Shown here in pieces: positions 32,695 to 44,559 of a stretch of DNA of 64,000 nt (position 1 is its first letter; each line of letters begins with the position of its first letter). Below the pieces are notes generated by a model. It was not told the DNA's origin, made no database searches, and saw nothing but the letters and a program-made list of their open reading frames with translations. The translations under genes and the position numbers were made by a program. The DNA is from Hetaerina americana (lineage: Eukaryota; Arthropoda; Insecta; Odonata; Calopterygidae): assembly GCA_022747635.1 (NCBI GenBank), contig JAKTNV010000019.1, positions 9,256,501 to 9,320,500 of the forward strand. Direction: 5' to 3'.

Positions 32695-33335
32695 CTTTTC
32701 TTAGTATTAGTATCACTTCATAGATAAGGTGATGCGATAAAACATTGAAACTAGTGACCATGGCTCCTGGAGCTTCTCCACTCGCACTTTCCAACAATTT
32801 CACCCTTTCTCCATTCTATTGCGTCAATAACATTTTCATCTGCCATATTTAGCCACCTAAGTTTTCAAATTCTTGGGAATAATTTTCTCGCGGATAATTC
32901 ACTTCAATCACTATTTCTGGGGTTGATTCGTGAATTAATGGTTATCCTGGTTTATTTTTCCATGAGTCTCCTTAGCACCTCATTTTGAAATATTTCATAC
33001 TCTGTCTTTAACCTATATATGTTAACATTTTGGAGGAGATTTTCCATGTGAAAAGACACGTGAATTTTATTTAAATCATTAGCTTAGGCGCCGTATATTT
33101 TGAAATATTTTTATCTTCTTTGAAATATTCTGTTATCTGTTTTTATGATGGCACGAAGCGCATTGTAGAATATAAAACAATTCCCTCAATGTTTTTTTAG
33201 AAAATCATCAATTACATTTCTGACATCTGTAGAGCATGGTATCCTATATACTCCTAGCGTGGAATATTCAGTACTTCTACATGCACAAAATTCCCCGCAG
33301 TGGTATGTAGCGGGTTGCATTTGGGAACCATTCGC

Positions 33336-33644
33336 AGTAGTAGTAGTTTTTAGGGGAGACGACCGACAGCTAAGGTCATTTGCGCCATAGGGGATGGACA
33401 GGAAAGGATGAAGGGTGGAGAGAAACCCAGCGTCGGCATTAGCCTACTCTTTACGAAAGGCGCCAAGGGGTCCGCAGTTTAACGTCCCATCCGACGGACG
33501 GCGTACTCACTCAAAATGCCCTCCACAAAGCACCTCAAGTAGGGATCGAGATACCTCTGAAAAATATTCAACACCGCCGGGATTTGAACCCGCGCCCTCA
33601 GGGTGGGAAGCCAGTACGTTAGCCCCCGCACCATCTCGATCCCC
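33336..33644 (-). mobile_element. SINE-D copy 2 with target duplication
   Basis: Nearly identical to copy 1 across its length, with the same AGTAGTAGT end and tRNA-like head. It is flanked by ACCATTCGC at 33327-33335 and 33645-33653. The close match between copies suggests a comparatively recent family. Confidence 0.87.
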
Positions 33645-33654
33645 ACCATTCGCT

Positions 33655-36570
33655 TATACATAAATGCTGAGTTATACGTGAACACGAAAAATACACGCAT
33701 ATACACGAATCCATTCATACAAATATGTTATTAATATGAAACTTTAATGGTTATGTTTGAGTAATTTAAAATTTTGTTCGTTAATTATTACAAATGTAAT
33801 AATGTGCTTAGGTATGATGTAGCATGGATTGTGTATCATACGAGGTAGAAGTACTCGAATCCACGAGTAATGGTTTATATACGTCCTGTTTCATTACGGT
33901 GGTCCAATCTGCCAATCCAATATGAGGGAAAAATAATATTTCCAATATGACGCAAGCATACGCCATGGTGATATTCGCCTTTTCAAAAGCTTGAGTCTTT
34001 TTCTATCTCTTCGCGACTCGAAAGGCTCCCAATTCTAATGCCTCCAGCTAAACCGTCACGGCTGTGCTTGATGTGCGCTGACTCTTTTCTCGCGATAATT
34101 TGGAAAATGCCTAACGACCCTTTTCTTAACTTTTTTCCATTATTGAAGTTGTTTATAAAGTTGAACTATTTCTTCCGTGCATCTCAATTATTTGCCGGAC
34201 CTTTGGCCTAACGGCAGCGAAGTAACACCTCTCTATTAGTTTAACTTTACCTTTTCTTAATACTCGTTTAATGCTATCTAATTTCCCTAAGACCGTCAGC
34301 ATTTTTTTTATCATGCAGTTGCCTCACGAAATGTTTGAAGGCATGGATAAGACCCAAGTAGTTGACCTCATCTGAGATTAATTAGAGCAATAAGCAATAG
34401 ATATTCATTGCTCTGGAATATTATTTACACTCTTACTTTAAGGCGTCATTAATATAAAATCAAAATATGCCAGACAATGCGAAACTAAGGCAGAAACAAA
34501 ATTTTGCATCAAAATCCACCTCGCCAATTTAAACAAAAATATCGTATGGCGTTTCATGAAGGATTAATAATATACATAATCTCATTTGTGGATAACCAGT
34601 CCAAACAAAAGGTGAATTCATAAAAAAACGTGAAATGCGATGTGAAACTGCAAGCATCAACGCTAAGATAAGTGATAAGAATGAATAAACATAAGATGGG
34701 TAAAGGGAATCCTGCGGTCTTTCAAATGTGGGAGGGGAGTGGGATACACCCCGAGACATCGTTAGCGTGAGTCGGCGAGAACCCCATAAGTCCGGCGGGG
34801 CGTCATTAAAAAAAAAGCGTTCAGTTAGGGTGGAAAAGCTGGAAAGGCCGACATGCGGGAGCTCGTGTTAGCTTTAGCGCACGCAATCCCTCACTGTCTA
34901 GTGTTCATCTGCGGCGATAAAAATCTCGGGTGTCAGGAACGTGAGGGAGCACGCGCGGCCAATCGCCGAGGGCTGAAGGTCGCGGGAACAGCGGATACGA
35001 TTTAAAGGGGGAGGAGTAAGGGGGAGGGGGTGGGGGAGCTAATTCCACGTGCCGATGGAAATATGTCTAATGCTCATCCGCGGAAGTGAAACTTTAATCT
35101 TCACTCCGCCTCTTCCACCGAAGAAACCGTCAGTTTATCCATCTAGAACACTGATATATTTTATCCCACTTCACCTTCAACGTTCTCATGACAGTTCATT
35201 ATTTCGGGACTCAAAAATATTTGAGCCTCAAGGGTGCTTTCTGATTCTCGGCGTCAAAATAATCGAATTTTATACTCATAACCATATCAATGACTTTTGC
35301 GATGAATATCGGGGAGTGCAAAAACTTTTTTAAATTCCTAATTATCGACACGTTAGGGTTCCATGTAGCTCCATGAGGAATTCGCATGGAATGGCGGGGC
35401 AAATATGTAGCAAAAGAAAACTACCTCCTTGCACATCCACCTCTCTCCAATCGTGGGAAGAGGGAAAACACCGGCGGACCCCATCCCATTCCACCGGCGG
35501 ACGAGGATGCACCTCGAAGAGATATCTGCCCGGAAAAGAAAAAATAATGATGATTTTGCAGATTGAATAGTAGAAAATAAAAAAATTACCAAAGCTATTA
35601 TTAAATAACTAATAAACAGAGATTGGACTCTAACAAGAAAAATTTGGAAAAACGAGCGATAAATATAGTGACTAAGTTAAATTTAGAAAGCCATCAGTCA
35701 GTGATAACGTTTTTATTTTTCTTTTATTTGACAATATATTTTTCATATGGCCACTGTCTGCTCTGACTCAATGACTACAGTGAAGTTATAACAATTTGGA
35801 ATCATACGTGAGCAGCAAAGGCGTATCACAGGAACAACCCATTGAGAGAAAAATGCATGCATCAGAATACGGATTTTAAAGGTGAATTTTCCAAATTATC
35901 AAGATTATACTTTTTATTACTCCTATTAAACACTCTAATCTTTTCCCCTTATGTTCAAAGAATGAATAATTATATTGATTCATTCATTAAAATTGGAAGC
36001 ATTTTCCCTTATTAGGTAAGATTTATGTTGGATCCTCGTACTACATATTATTCAATGCTTAACTAGCATGACACAAAATATCCTTCAGCCAAACATTTCT
36101 TTAATGCATCCTTTACCCTTGCATACATTTTAATTCCATTTCAAAATAACTATTATTTCCTCCCTTTCCCCCACTTTTCAAGCATTAATCCAACTATTAT
36201 CAATATTCCATTGACTCTCAGTATCTCCTTATCCTCCTCCACTTTCTTGCTTTCTTCAAATTTATCTCACGTCCCCATCCTACCTGCCATGCCTACACTT
36301 CTTCGTTTGTTTTGGTTTCCGTCAATATGATTTCCTTCATTCTTCTCGAAACTTACCCGTCGAAACCTTCCATACCTACAAAGCCTCTTGCCTCATCGAC
36401 GAAATTTCCGAGGCAGAGTGAAAGAGACGCTCCATATCAAAGTATTCACCAGTATTGTTTTGTGTCTTTACTTCAGAGGCCCCCAATGAACTTCCACCTC
36501 TTTGCAGACGCTTAATTACCTAGCCCAATTATTTCTTTCATTTCCCTACTACTCTGACCAACTTTCTCCC
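33655..36570. other. No recognised genes; one GC-richer patch
   Basis: About 34740-35045 is GC-richer and ends in a purine run (GGGGGAGGAGTAAGGGGGAG), inside AT-rich DNA. No TE or coding motif was recognised. Confidence 0.4.
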
Positions 36571-36573
36571 GGC

Positions 36574-36751
36574 TAATGAATAACTGATCGTAGCACTTTT
36601 CCACTTGATAAAAATATTTTTATTTACGACCGGGTTTCGATGTATTACATCATCATCAGGTAGACCTGATGATGATGTAATACATCGAAACCCGGTCGTA
36701 AATAAAAATATTTTTATCAAGTGGAAAAGTGCTACGATCAGTTATTCATTA
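36574..36751. repeat. Perfect 2 x 88-bp palindrome with hammerhead-like cores
   Basis: 36574-36661 and 36664-36751 are reverse complements without any mismatch I could find, separated by AG. In the right arm CTGATGA (36666-36672) is followed by a hairpin (GATGT, AAT, ACATC) and GAAAC (36687-36691), then CCCGGTC. The left arm carries the same on the minus strand. CTGATGA-hairpin-GAAAC is the hammerhead core order also seen at 3256-3282. I read this as two PLE termini joined tail to tail. Confidence 0.88.
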
Positions 36752-38480
36752 TGTTCGACTTCCACCACATCACGCCTGAAGCTACTCAATTTATTCTCCC
36801 GGCTAGTACTTACTTTTACCTACACTTCCCAAATAGTTAATGTTCTACCGGTTTTAATTTGTATCCGGCAGCTTAATCTTATCGTCTCTGCTTCTTGAGA
36901 ATCTAACTTCTACTTGAGAGAATATCTTCAATTTATCATGATTAGTTCTCATTACATACTTATCGCACTCTGCAATGCAATACGTAATGACTGTAGCCCT
37001 TAAATAACTGACTAACCATCACCTGAGCATCTAAAAATGTAACCGGCTCGGAAAGTTCTCCACCCACTTACACTCCAGTCTCCAGCCCTGACTACTTTAC
37101 TCATTCCTCGGCATATGGACGAATAGTTACAGTTGGTAACGGGCAAACCTGTCTCATACCTTCCCACTGCTCATCCCGACACTCCATTCTCCATCTGCTT
37201 CAGTGCAGTCTCAGACAGTAAAAGTTCCGGATAAGTCGTCTTTTCAAATCCACGAGTATTGACATTTTGTGAACTATCAAATCCAAAAGCATGGATAACG
37301 AATCATCACACTCAGCTGTTGTCATTATGTTATACAGATTGCGAAATAATTCCAATCAATTTACCCAACATTCACAAATGGTTCATAGAATGGAGTTCTG
37401 AATTAAAAGCTGAAAAACTTACGATCACCCTCTGTGAGCAGAGGAAATGACGAAGAGAATAATGCATTCATAATCAGAAGACCTCAAATGAAAGTTGTTG
37501 GGGAACTTTTTGGGGTCATCAGTATATCAGTGGAGAAGGATTGAAGAAGATGATATTTTTCCATCATCCTAGTTCTATAAAACACTACAGTGAGCATAAA
37601 AAAACCCACATCTTAATCTAAAGATGTAAAAACAAAAAATAATTCTAATCGGATAGTAACAAACAGAAAAGGCAACGAAAATTGCCGACAAAATTGCTAA
37701 ATATCTTGAAATGCGGTTCCCAAACCCAATACAAGGTAAATATTTATAAATTCGCTATCGTGGACTTTTGAGCATGCTATCGATGAAAAACTCCAAACTT
37801 CCCACCATGACGAGTTTTGAGTTTATTTAATCTTAAAAGTAAATTATTATAGCGAAACGATAAATTGTATTAATCGGTTTATTTCTCGAAAAATATAAAA
37901 AACGACATAAAGAGTGATATTTTTCATAAATAGTGACAGCTTTACTAATAATAATACAGGTTTCTTCTAGAGGAATATTTTTGCGGGTATCTTATCACCC
38001 CTTGTCCCGCTCGATCTGGTAACGGTACATCATTTTGAACAATATAAGGCCTAACAGTACACTAACAGTACACTTTACTATCGAAAACGCATGCATTCAT
38101 TGTCCTCGTACGTGATACAATGGGACAAAGCCTAACTGTAGTTATTAACCATTACAAGCATTAAATGGATCAGATTCACCAAGGGAGGCAAAATTTGTAG
38201 GAAATTATAGCAAGCTAAATGGAGAAAACATGAAAGATGAGAAATATGCTAGAACGCCCTGGGTTTAAAATGCTTAATATGGGAAATACATATAAGCAAA
38301 AATATGCCAGATCAATTTTCATTTTGATCGAAATCAAGGGATTTGAGTGGCCCTCTTTTTTTGCCCCATCATCTGTCGATGATGCAGCACTAGACATTCA
38401 AGTTAACAGTTTCAGACTTAACATTGTGGAGGATAAAAAATAAGAGCAACTTTACACTTCCACACACTTTTAATGTTCTA
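36752..38480. other. No recognised content
   Basis: AT-rich sequence with short uninformative frames. Confidence 0.4.
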
Positions 38481-38488
38481 CGACCATG

Positions 38489-38513
38489 GTTTCGATGCTG
38501 CGTATCATCATCC
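38489..38513 (-). ncRNA. Hammerhead-like core, solo PLE end
   Basis: The minus strand reads GGATGATGATACGCAGCATC then GAAAC and CATGGTCGTA. This parallels CTGATGATGATG...CATC-GAAAC-CCGGTCGTA in the 36574-36751 palindrome. The first box is GGATGA instead of CTGATGA, so it is likely an inactive relative. No PLE protein is nearby. Confidence 0.4.
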
Positions 38514-38519
38514 TCTAGG

Positions 38520-41500
38520 GGATGCTGCTGCGATTAATAATTATATATTTCTCTCTTCTTCACGCCTTTCATGGACAGAAGGATACAAACAACTACAAGC
38601 TCGTACGATTCATACGAACATCCATTTGCTGTAACGATGTGATCTTTCCTGAACGGTTTGCACAATATTTTAATTCCTTTAGACCCCTTCTACATTTCGA
38701 TACTGTCACGTATTTTCGACGCCGTACCCATCATAAAGAGTGAGTAATGCCGTCACTGGACAAAGTCTCCCTCTCGAATCAAAAACTCGAAAGCCACAAC
38801 TCTACATTTTTAATGCACCCGTAACTCCAGCCACACCCTTTAAACTTCCCTAAAAAGAAATTCGCTTCTGTCCTTTTCACTGCACGTTGTGACTCCGTGG
38901 GACGGTGAAAGTGTGCCCAAGGAGCTCTTGCACGGCGTGACGGGGGTGAAAGCGAAAATAATCACGTCCGGATGAGAGAAGGACCGTGACTGGGGTACTG
39001 CACTGTCTGTCTTTCCCTTTTTGGAAAAGGGTTATATCTGAAGGTATCAGCACTGTCCCGTCGGAATTTATCGGGCCAAACCTTTGCCTTGATTAGGTGT
39101 TTCGAGGGTCACAACACACCCGAGTTTTTGTTTTATTTCCGCCCGTAAAATGCCACCCTTGCCTCTATGAGCGTCATTCAATGTCAGGTCCCTTGACCTG
39201 TCTCGTCATCTCCCTCGTCCGTTATCTTTTGGCCTAGGTTGAGCTCTATTTGCACGTGGATTTCCGAAATCAAAGACTCTTTCAAAAAGACAGAAATGAG
39301 GTTTATTTAATTCGCATAACTAAATATCTAAATAAGTATATAAATATGTACTAGACCAACATACAAATTGGAAATAAAGAGGAAACGCAGGAAAAGGCAA
39401 ATACGTGAATATTCATACTTTGCGTTCATGTCAGAACAAGAGACATTCTTCAATTTTTCCATGAAGGATATTTACTATTGAGGTACTTCATATACGAATG
39501 CATTGGGCGCAAGGAATTTCAAAGGAGCAGATCAGATTTCTTAATTTCGAGCAAATTTCTTTTCTAAGAATGAATGAAATGTAACTGGACCAGCTGACTA
39601 AGTTCACCTTAGGACGAATTTCAAAAGCCTTTCAATGGCAATTAATGCATGATTTAACTAAACTTATTTCCAAGAGGGACACATTATAAAAAATCTGACA
39701 AGATAATATACGTAAATATGGCAATGAGGAAAATGAAACCATCTTCCACACAATAGAAAGCTACTAGTCGCTCGTGCACAAAATTTACATTTACTGGTTA
39801 CAAAGAGCCGGGAAACAGCGTCAAGAAAAAACAAGATGGAAAGAAAGCGTGGTAATTCATCTAATTTACCCCAAATAAGGCGTCTATTTTTGGCTCGTGG
39901 TTATAAATATAGTTCCTTTTTAGGTTTTTCCATTCATTTCACATTGTGAACTAAATCTTGCACGTAAGGATACAAGAGACCGAGAGGAATAAAATTGGAA
40001 ACACTGAAGCACTCCCTCCTTTGCATCTACAAAGCCAAGTATTTTTCCCATGGCTTCATCTCCGATGAGAGAGGATTCGTGGGAAAAGTTCAAAAAATTA
40101 TGAAAATTTGGAATACGTCTGGAGCGTTAACTTGCGTTCTGAGACGACCGAAAACCCAAAGAAGAGACTTTTCTCATTCTCTCTCTCTCTTCACTCCCCC
40201 ACCCTCTCTCTCTCTTGGGGCCATGAGACTAAGCCAAGGAGAAAAAGAGGCAGTTGTGATTTATTTTTTTCCTTCTCGTCATCACAGGTCATTAAAGGGA
40301 ATGTAACACTGCAGGGCCGACGCGAGGATTTTTAAATGAAATCCGTCAGATGAAATATCTCAAATGAAACTTTGAAGATGCATTTTTTTTAAAGACTGAA
40401 AACTGCGCTTTGGTGGCTCACGTGTATTTGAATCGGATGGATATGTGTGGGTGTGTGTTTCTATGCATAAAGCAAGGCATTCGTCAAATTTATTTCAATG
40501 ACCTTTTTTTATTTCACCGCGCTGTCATAATGACGACCGATGATGTGTTTTCGAGTAAAAACTAACAAACACCCGTTTCAGAATAAGTAATAGCGAAATG
40601 TCACCGAACTGCAGAAAAAGTTTAATTTCGTGTAACATCACATTCAAAAATAGCATGCAAAATGCGGGGGCACTGCTCGCATAAAATCGCAAATGAATTT
40701 GGTTTTTGAAAAAATGAACTTCTCAAGTTTATTCGAGGCACACATGTCATGTCCTTTCCATGCGATAAGTAATATATATTTGGAACAAAAGAGCAAACGG
40801 CCACAACCCTTAACAGAAAGAAAAAAACAGTAAAAATTTTAAAGCTTGAGTAACATTCCTTGGAGGGAATGATTTGAGGAAAAAAGGAAATACAATTTAA
40901 AAGGAGAAAACTGTGTTGAAGTGCAGTGGTCAATAGTGTCTATGGCAAATGACGACATATTAAATAATCTATAAAATCTTGTTGCCCTGGATCGGACCAC
41001 GAATTCTTCCATATGCATACTTCACATAAATGTTTACTTATAAAAATATTAATGCACGCGTAATGCTAACTTTAAAATGGAAATCAAATTAATAGTTTCA
41101 CCCATTAAGTAGGATTTATTTAATGCTTTGGTGCATACTATTTGGAAGAAATTAAAATTTTTCGAAAACACTTCATATAAAACAATCCTTCAAACAAATA
41201 AATACATATTTATTTGTCATGTAGTCTTGATCTGAATGATCAACCACCATCGCCAAGAATTGCAAATCGGCATCTTCTTTTACGTGGCCATGCTAGCGAC
41301 AAGGAGGGGAATAAGGAACCAAATACCGCTAATATTAAGTAACATATCGGAGTGAGAATATTCATAGCAATCCTTTAAATGAAAGTTGATTCCGCATCAT
41401 ACTGTAAAAGGTAACACCGTTAGAAACTTCATCGTTCGAAGTATTTTAAATATTTAAATCATCAGCGCATAGCATGCTAACGATGTCTACACCTACATCT

Positions 41501-41990
41501 CTACTCTACCCTGCAGGAGACAGGTGGAAGGGGGCGTTACGTCAGCCGACATTTAATTCTTCTTTCCCATTCTTCCTTTATATAATGTTTCTTCGTTGAA
41601 GCTCTATGATCAGCAGTTACTTAAAGTTCTAAATTGATTTACTGAATACTCACTGGGAACACCAGGTTTCTATTACAGAATATTCCGTCCGCTGGAATTA
41701 TTTACACACATTAAATATTTAAATTTGGTTTAAATTTATAGACTCTATAGTGATATATGAGCAGTTTACTATTTTTATTTACAGATTTGAATAAATAATG
41801 TACGATTTATTGTCCACTAGAAAGATTTTGCATAACGATAGGTGCCAGTGAATGTCTATAAATAACTTCACATTGGATTTAACCTATTTAACTCATATTC
41901 AACATGTTGAGTTAGTTTCTCTTCAATTCTGTACATATCTTTCCTCCATTAATTCCATAAACATATTAGAAACATCCATAGAAACATAGG
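38520..41990. other. No recognised content
   Basis: Mostly AT-rich, with a short CT-rich run at about 40185-40215. No gene or TE could be supported. Confidence 0.4.
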
Positions 41991-41999
41991 CTTAAGGGA

Positions 42000-42300
42000 A
42001 ATAGAAATCAAATAAGGCCGTGTGGGTAGACAATATCTTAGCGGAACTACTCAAAAGTTTACGAAAAGGATGGAGGAAGAGTTTTTATAGGCTAACTCGT
42101 AGCTTTTAAGAGGGAAGGAGCCAGCTTCAAGACTATGTGAGACAAGTTTTAGTTCCTATTTCAAATCGGGTAAAGGCTATTTACTGTGAGGATTGCAAAA
42201 CGATAACTTTAATTTCGCACGTAGTTAAAGTGCTTGTCAGGATCATCGACAAAAGGATGGAGAGCAGGGCAAATGATTACTTTGGATTCTGGGATGTTGT
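42000..42300 (+). pseudogene. LINE-A RT N-terminal relic
   Basis: The translation reads VDNILAELLKSLRKGW, then RQVLVPISNRVKAIYCEDCK, ITLISHVVKVLVRIIDKRM and SRANDYFGF. This is the RT fingers region just upstream of the segment that opens the LINE-A copy at 23510 (which begins DQFGFRRG in register). One frame from 42137 to about 42300 is open. It stops where the minus-strand PLE begins. Confidence 0.65.
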
Positions 42301-42472
42301 TGCAAACACAGAGGTCACGGACTGAGGGCGAGAAAGGGATGGAATATTTTGTATGTGATGGGTGGTAGCTTTTGAAATGAAGGTATTGCTGGTTGTTGGG
42401 CGGCTTAATGTGGACCTTGGGCGTTTGAACTTATTGTTCTGGAGGTGAATGTCGATAACTAGGATATTAATA

Positions 42473-43029
42473 CAGGGTTCGTCCGGAAAATAAGTTTGCT
42501 GACTCCTGGGCTGGGCGCGCCGCTCCAGGCGCGCCCAGCACCGCTCTGACGGGCTGCGATTGGAGGGGGGTATGTTGGCAAGCGACGCTGAAAAAGGCAG
42601 TCGGCTCTGAGCTGTGGTGTAGTGAGGAGCTCTGTTAACGCGAACCTCCACGCTCGACCCACGTCACGGAACGCGATGCCGAAGTTTTTGGAGCAGCGTT
42701 ATTCCATCAAATTTGCGGTAAAGCTTGGGAAATCGTCTACCGAAACTGTCGGTATGATTAACCAGGCTTACGGGGAGTCAGCCATGTCCAGGAACATGAT
42801 CTTTCGGTGGCACAAGATGTTCGTGGAGGGCAGAGAAGAGGTCGACGACGAGTCTTCGAGAGGTTCCCGATGATGCCTTCGCGGGAGCGTTCCAGGAATG
42901 GGAACGCCGCTGGAACAAGTGTATCGACTCACAAGGGTCCTATTTTGAGGAATATTAGCTTAAGATATGTAAAAGTGCAATAAATTTTTTTTCCTGAGCT
43001 CAGTACACTTATTTTCCGGACGAACCCTG
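42473..43029 (+). mobile_element. Internally deleted mariner element (MLE1)
   Basis: Terminal inverted repeats CAGGGTTCGTCCGGAAAATA (from 42473) and its reverse complement (ending 43029) are bounded by TA on both sides (42471-42472, 43030-43031). That is the target duplication of mariner/Tc1 elements. The 557-bp copy keeps the transposase N-terminus and the last residues (EWERRWNKCIDSQGSYFEEY before TAG) but lacks the catalytic core, so it could move only with outside transposase. Confidence 0.92.
42676..42873 (+). CDS. Truncated mariner transposase, DNA-binding part
   Basis: The frame starts MPKFLEQRYSIKFAVKLGK and continues through WHKMFVEGREEVDDESSRGS, the helix-turn-helix region that binds mariner ends. 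It stops at 42871-42873, right after the region where full-length transposases go on to the catalytic domain. The following 85 bp still encode the transposase C-terminus in another frame, so the internal deletion lies near 42870. A 65-residue product could at most bind the inverted repeats. Confidence 0.6.
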   Translation: MPKFLEQRYSIKFAVKLGKSSTETVGMINQAYGESAMSRNMIFRWHKMFVEGREEVDDESSRGSR

Positions 43030-43714
43030 TATTATAATAAAATATAGATGAAGTGAAAGATACCGATTAACAGTTGAGAAAGGAGATGAAGGAGGTTCCG
43101 CGTCCGTGAGAACACTGGAGGAAAATGTCATCAATGTAGCAGGCGTAGAAGAGTGGTTTAAGGGTTTGTTGTTGCAGAAAGGTATGCTCTAGTTTACCCA
43201 TCAAATATTTTTCGTATGCAGCAGCCATACGCGTGCCAATTGCAGTGCCTTTTGCTTGTGAGGGCAATTTGTTGTTAAATTCGAATGCATTATTGGTGAG
43301 GACGAGTTGGGTTCGTTCGATGAGGAAGTCTGGGGTGTCTGGTATGGCTCGTAGGGAGAGGTAATATTTAAGTGATTCCAGGCCTTCTTTGTGGGAAATG
43401 GAGGTGTAGAGTGAGGTGACGACTATTGTGACCAAGAGAATGCGTGTATGTAAAATTTCCCGAAAGTTATACGAATCTTTGACAGAAGAGGGAAGGAAAG
43501 AGACTATGGGTCGAAGGTAGTGGTCGATTAATTCGCAGATTCGTTCATTGGGTGAGTTGAAACTGGGGACCCACCGGGATGAACTAAGCCCACTGAATCC
43601 ATCCAATAGCCGCCTACACATCCCCTCCCACCACCTTGTCTGTTTCCTATTCGTCCCTTACCTCTCCTATCCTCACCCCCCCCCACATATAACCTCTCCG
43701 CTCTTCCCCCGAGA

Positions 43715-43790
43715 ACGACATTCTGAAGATGGACGTCGAAATATCAAAATTACATATGAGTGTCCTTTCTTTGTGTTTCTGTATATATTT
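43715..43790 (+). ncRNA. PLE-end hairpin, hammerhead-like
   Basis: CTGAAGATGGACGTCGAAAT resembles the CTGA-GA...GAAA arrangement, but with almost no stem. The sequence after it (ATGAGTGTCCTTTCTTTGTG) matches the pattern after the cores at 23255 and 51960. It is best seen as a degenerate member of that terminal-sequence family, next to the minus-strand PLE. Confidence 0.35.
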
Positions 43791-43794
43791 AAAC

Positions 43795-43948
43795 CATCAT
43801 CAGTATTTCAATCCTAGGATTGGTTTACTGCAGCCCTCCATATTACAGTATTTAATGTCAATTTTATCAATTCCTGATACCTTCTCTGTATTATGTCCTT
43901 AATTTGTCCCATGTGCATGTGTCCTGGTCTTCTTCGTGGAATCTTCCC

Positions 43949-43955
<7 letters not shown>
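43795..43955 (-). pseudogene. LINE C-terminal fragment
   Basis: The minus strand reads [28 protein letters not shown] and [10 protein letters not shown], then a stop. The ending Y-Q-E-L...W-R-A-A-V-N-Q-S is the conserved C-terminus of many arthropod endonuclease-RT LINEs. The copy is 5'-truncated, and the truncation point abuts the (TA)n array at 43953. Confidence 0.65.
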
Positions 43956-44013
<58 letters not shown>

Positions 44014-44120
44014 ATATATACATATATATATACATATATATAAATATGTATATATATATACATATATATATATATACATATATATATATACATATACATA
44101 TATATATATATATATGTAAG

Positions 44121-44152
<32 letters not shown>

Positions 44153-44190
44153 CATACATATATATACATACGTATGTATGTATGTATATC
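43953..44190. repeat. Long (TA)n-rich array with TATG/CATA variants
   Basis: About 240 bp of TA repeats with regular ATAC/ATGT interruptions. It lies between a truncated LINE (left) and SINE-B (right). Confidence 0.95.
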
Positions 44191-44490
44191 ATGGGTCGTG
44201 GTAGTCAAGAGGTAGAGCGTCGGACTAACTACTGACCAGATGGCCCGGGTTTGATTCCCGGGCAAGCCACTCTGGGCACCTGCAGCTCCACCCAAGCTAT
44301 GTGATTTTTTGCGCACCAGATCTTCCTGGAAAACCATAACCAGATCAGGGAAAGGAACTGGCCCCTCTACCCTTATTTGTGAATTTCGCACACCGTATAG
44401 GGCTTAATATTGGATGAACTACCAAATCAATCCATCTACAATCCGCCAACCTTCCGGTTGATTACTTTGTTAATGGTTTTACGGTATGTA
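44191..44490 (+). mobile_element. tRNA-derived SINE (SINE-B) copy 1
   Basis: Starts directly after a TA array with GGTAGTCAAGAGGTAGAGCG (A-box region), followed by GGGTTTGATTCCCGGG (B-box). The body includes GCTATGTGATTTTT, GGGAAAGGAACTGG and TATAGGGCTTA, and ends CCGGTTGATTACTTTGTTAA. A second copy is at 51377-51657. Confidence 0.85.
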
Positions 44491-44559
44491 TGTTCTCAGG
44501 TACCGATGACTGCTCCTCCTTCCCCCACTCACACTAACCTCCTTGCAAATAGTTGAATT

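Larger units (their letters stand above)
42300..43621 (-). pseudogene. Penelope-like RT, split by mariner MLE1
   Basis: The minus-strand 43621-43067 frame gives PLE RT motifs: YLRPIVSFLPS, VTSLYTSISHKEGL (motif A region), KGTAIGTRMAAAYEKYLMGK (motif B) and CYIDDIFLQ (YIDD palm motif). The protein is interrupted by the mariner at 42473-43029 and continues on its far side (42470-42300) with VIDIHLQNNKFK and a decayed remainder. Motif B is usually M-A-P-A-Y; here MAAAY. The endonuclease domain is missing. Confidence 0.75.

Noticed and set aside
32378..33653. CRISPR-like or tandem repeat from the paired 300-bp copies
   Set aside because: Each copy has its own target duplication and a tRNA-like head, so these are dispersed SINE insertions.
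44191..44275. tRNA gene with a good B-box
   Set aside because: Repeated with its 3' body at 51377, so it is a SINE head.
43814..44391. Long Ile-Tyr-rich frames on both strands, also at 22778-23505, 50033-50299 and 51597-51881
   Set aside because: They are translations of (TA)n microsatellites and not proteins.
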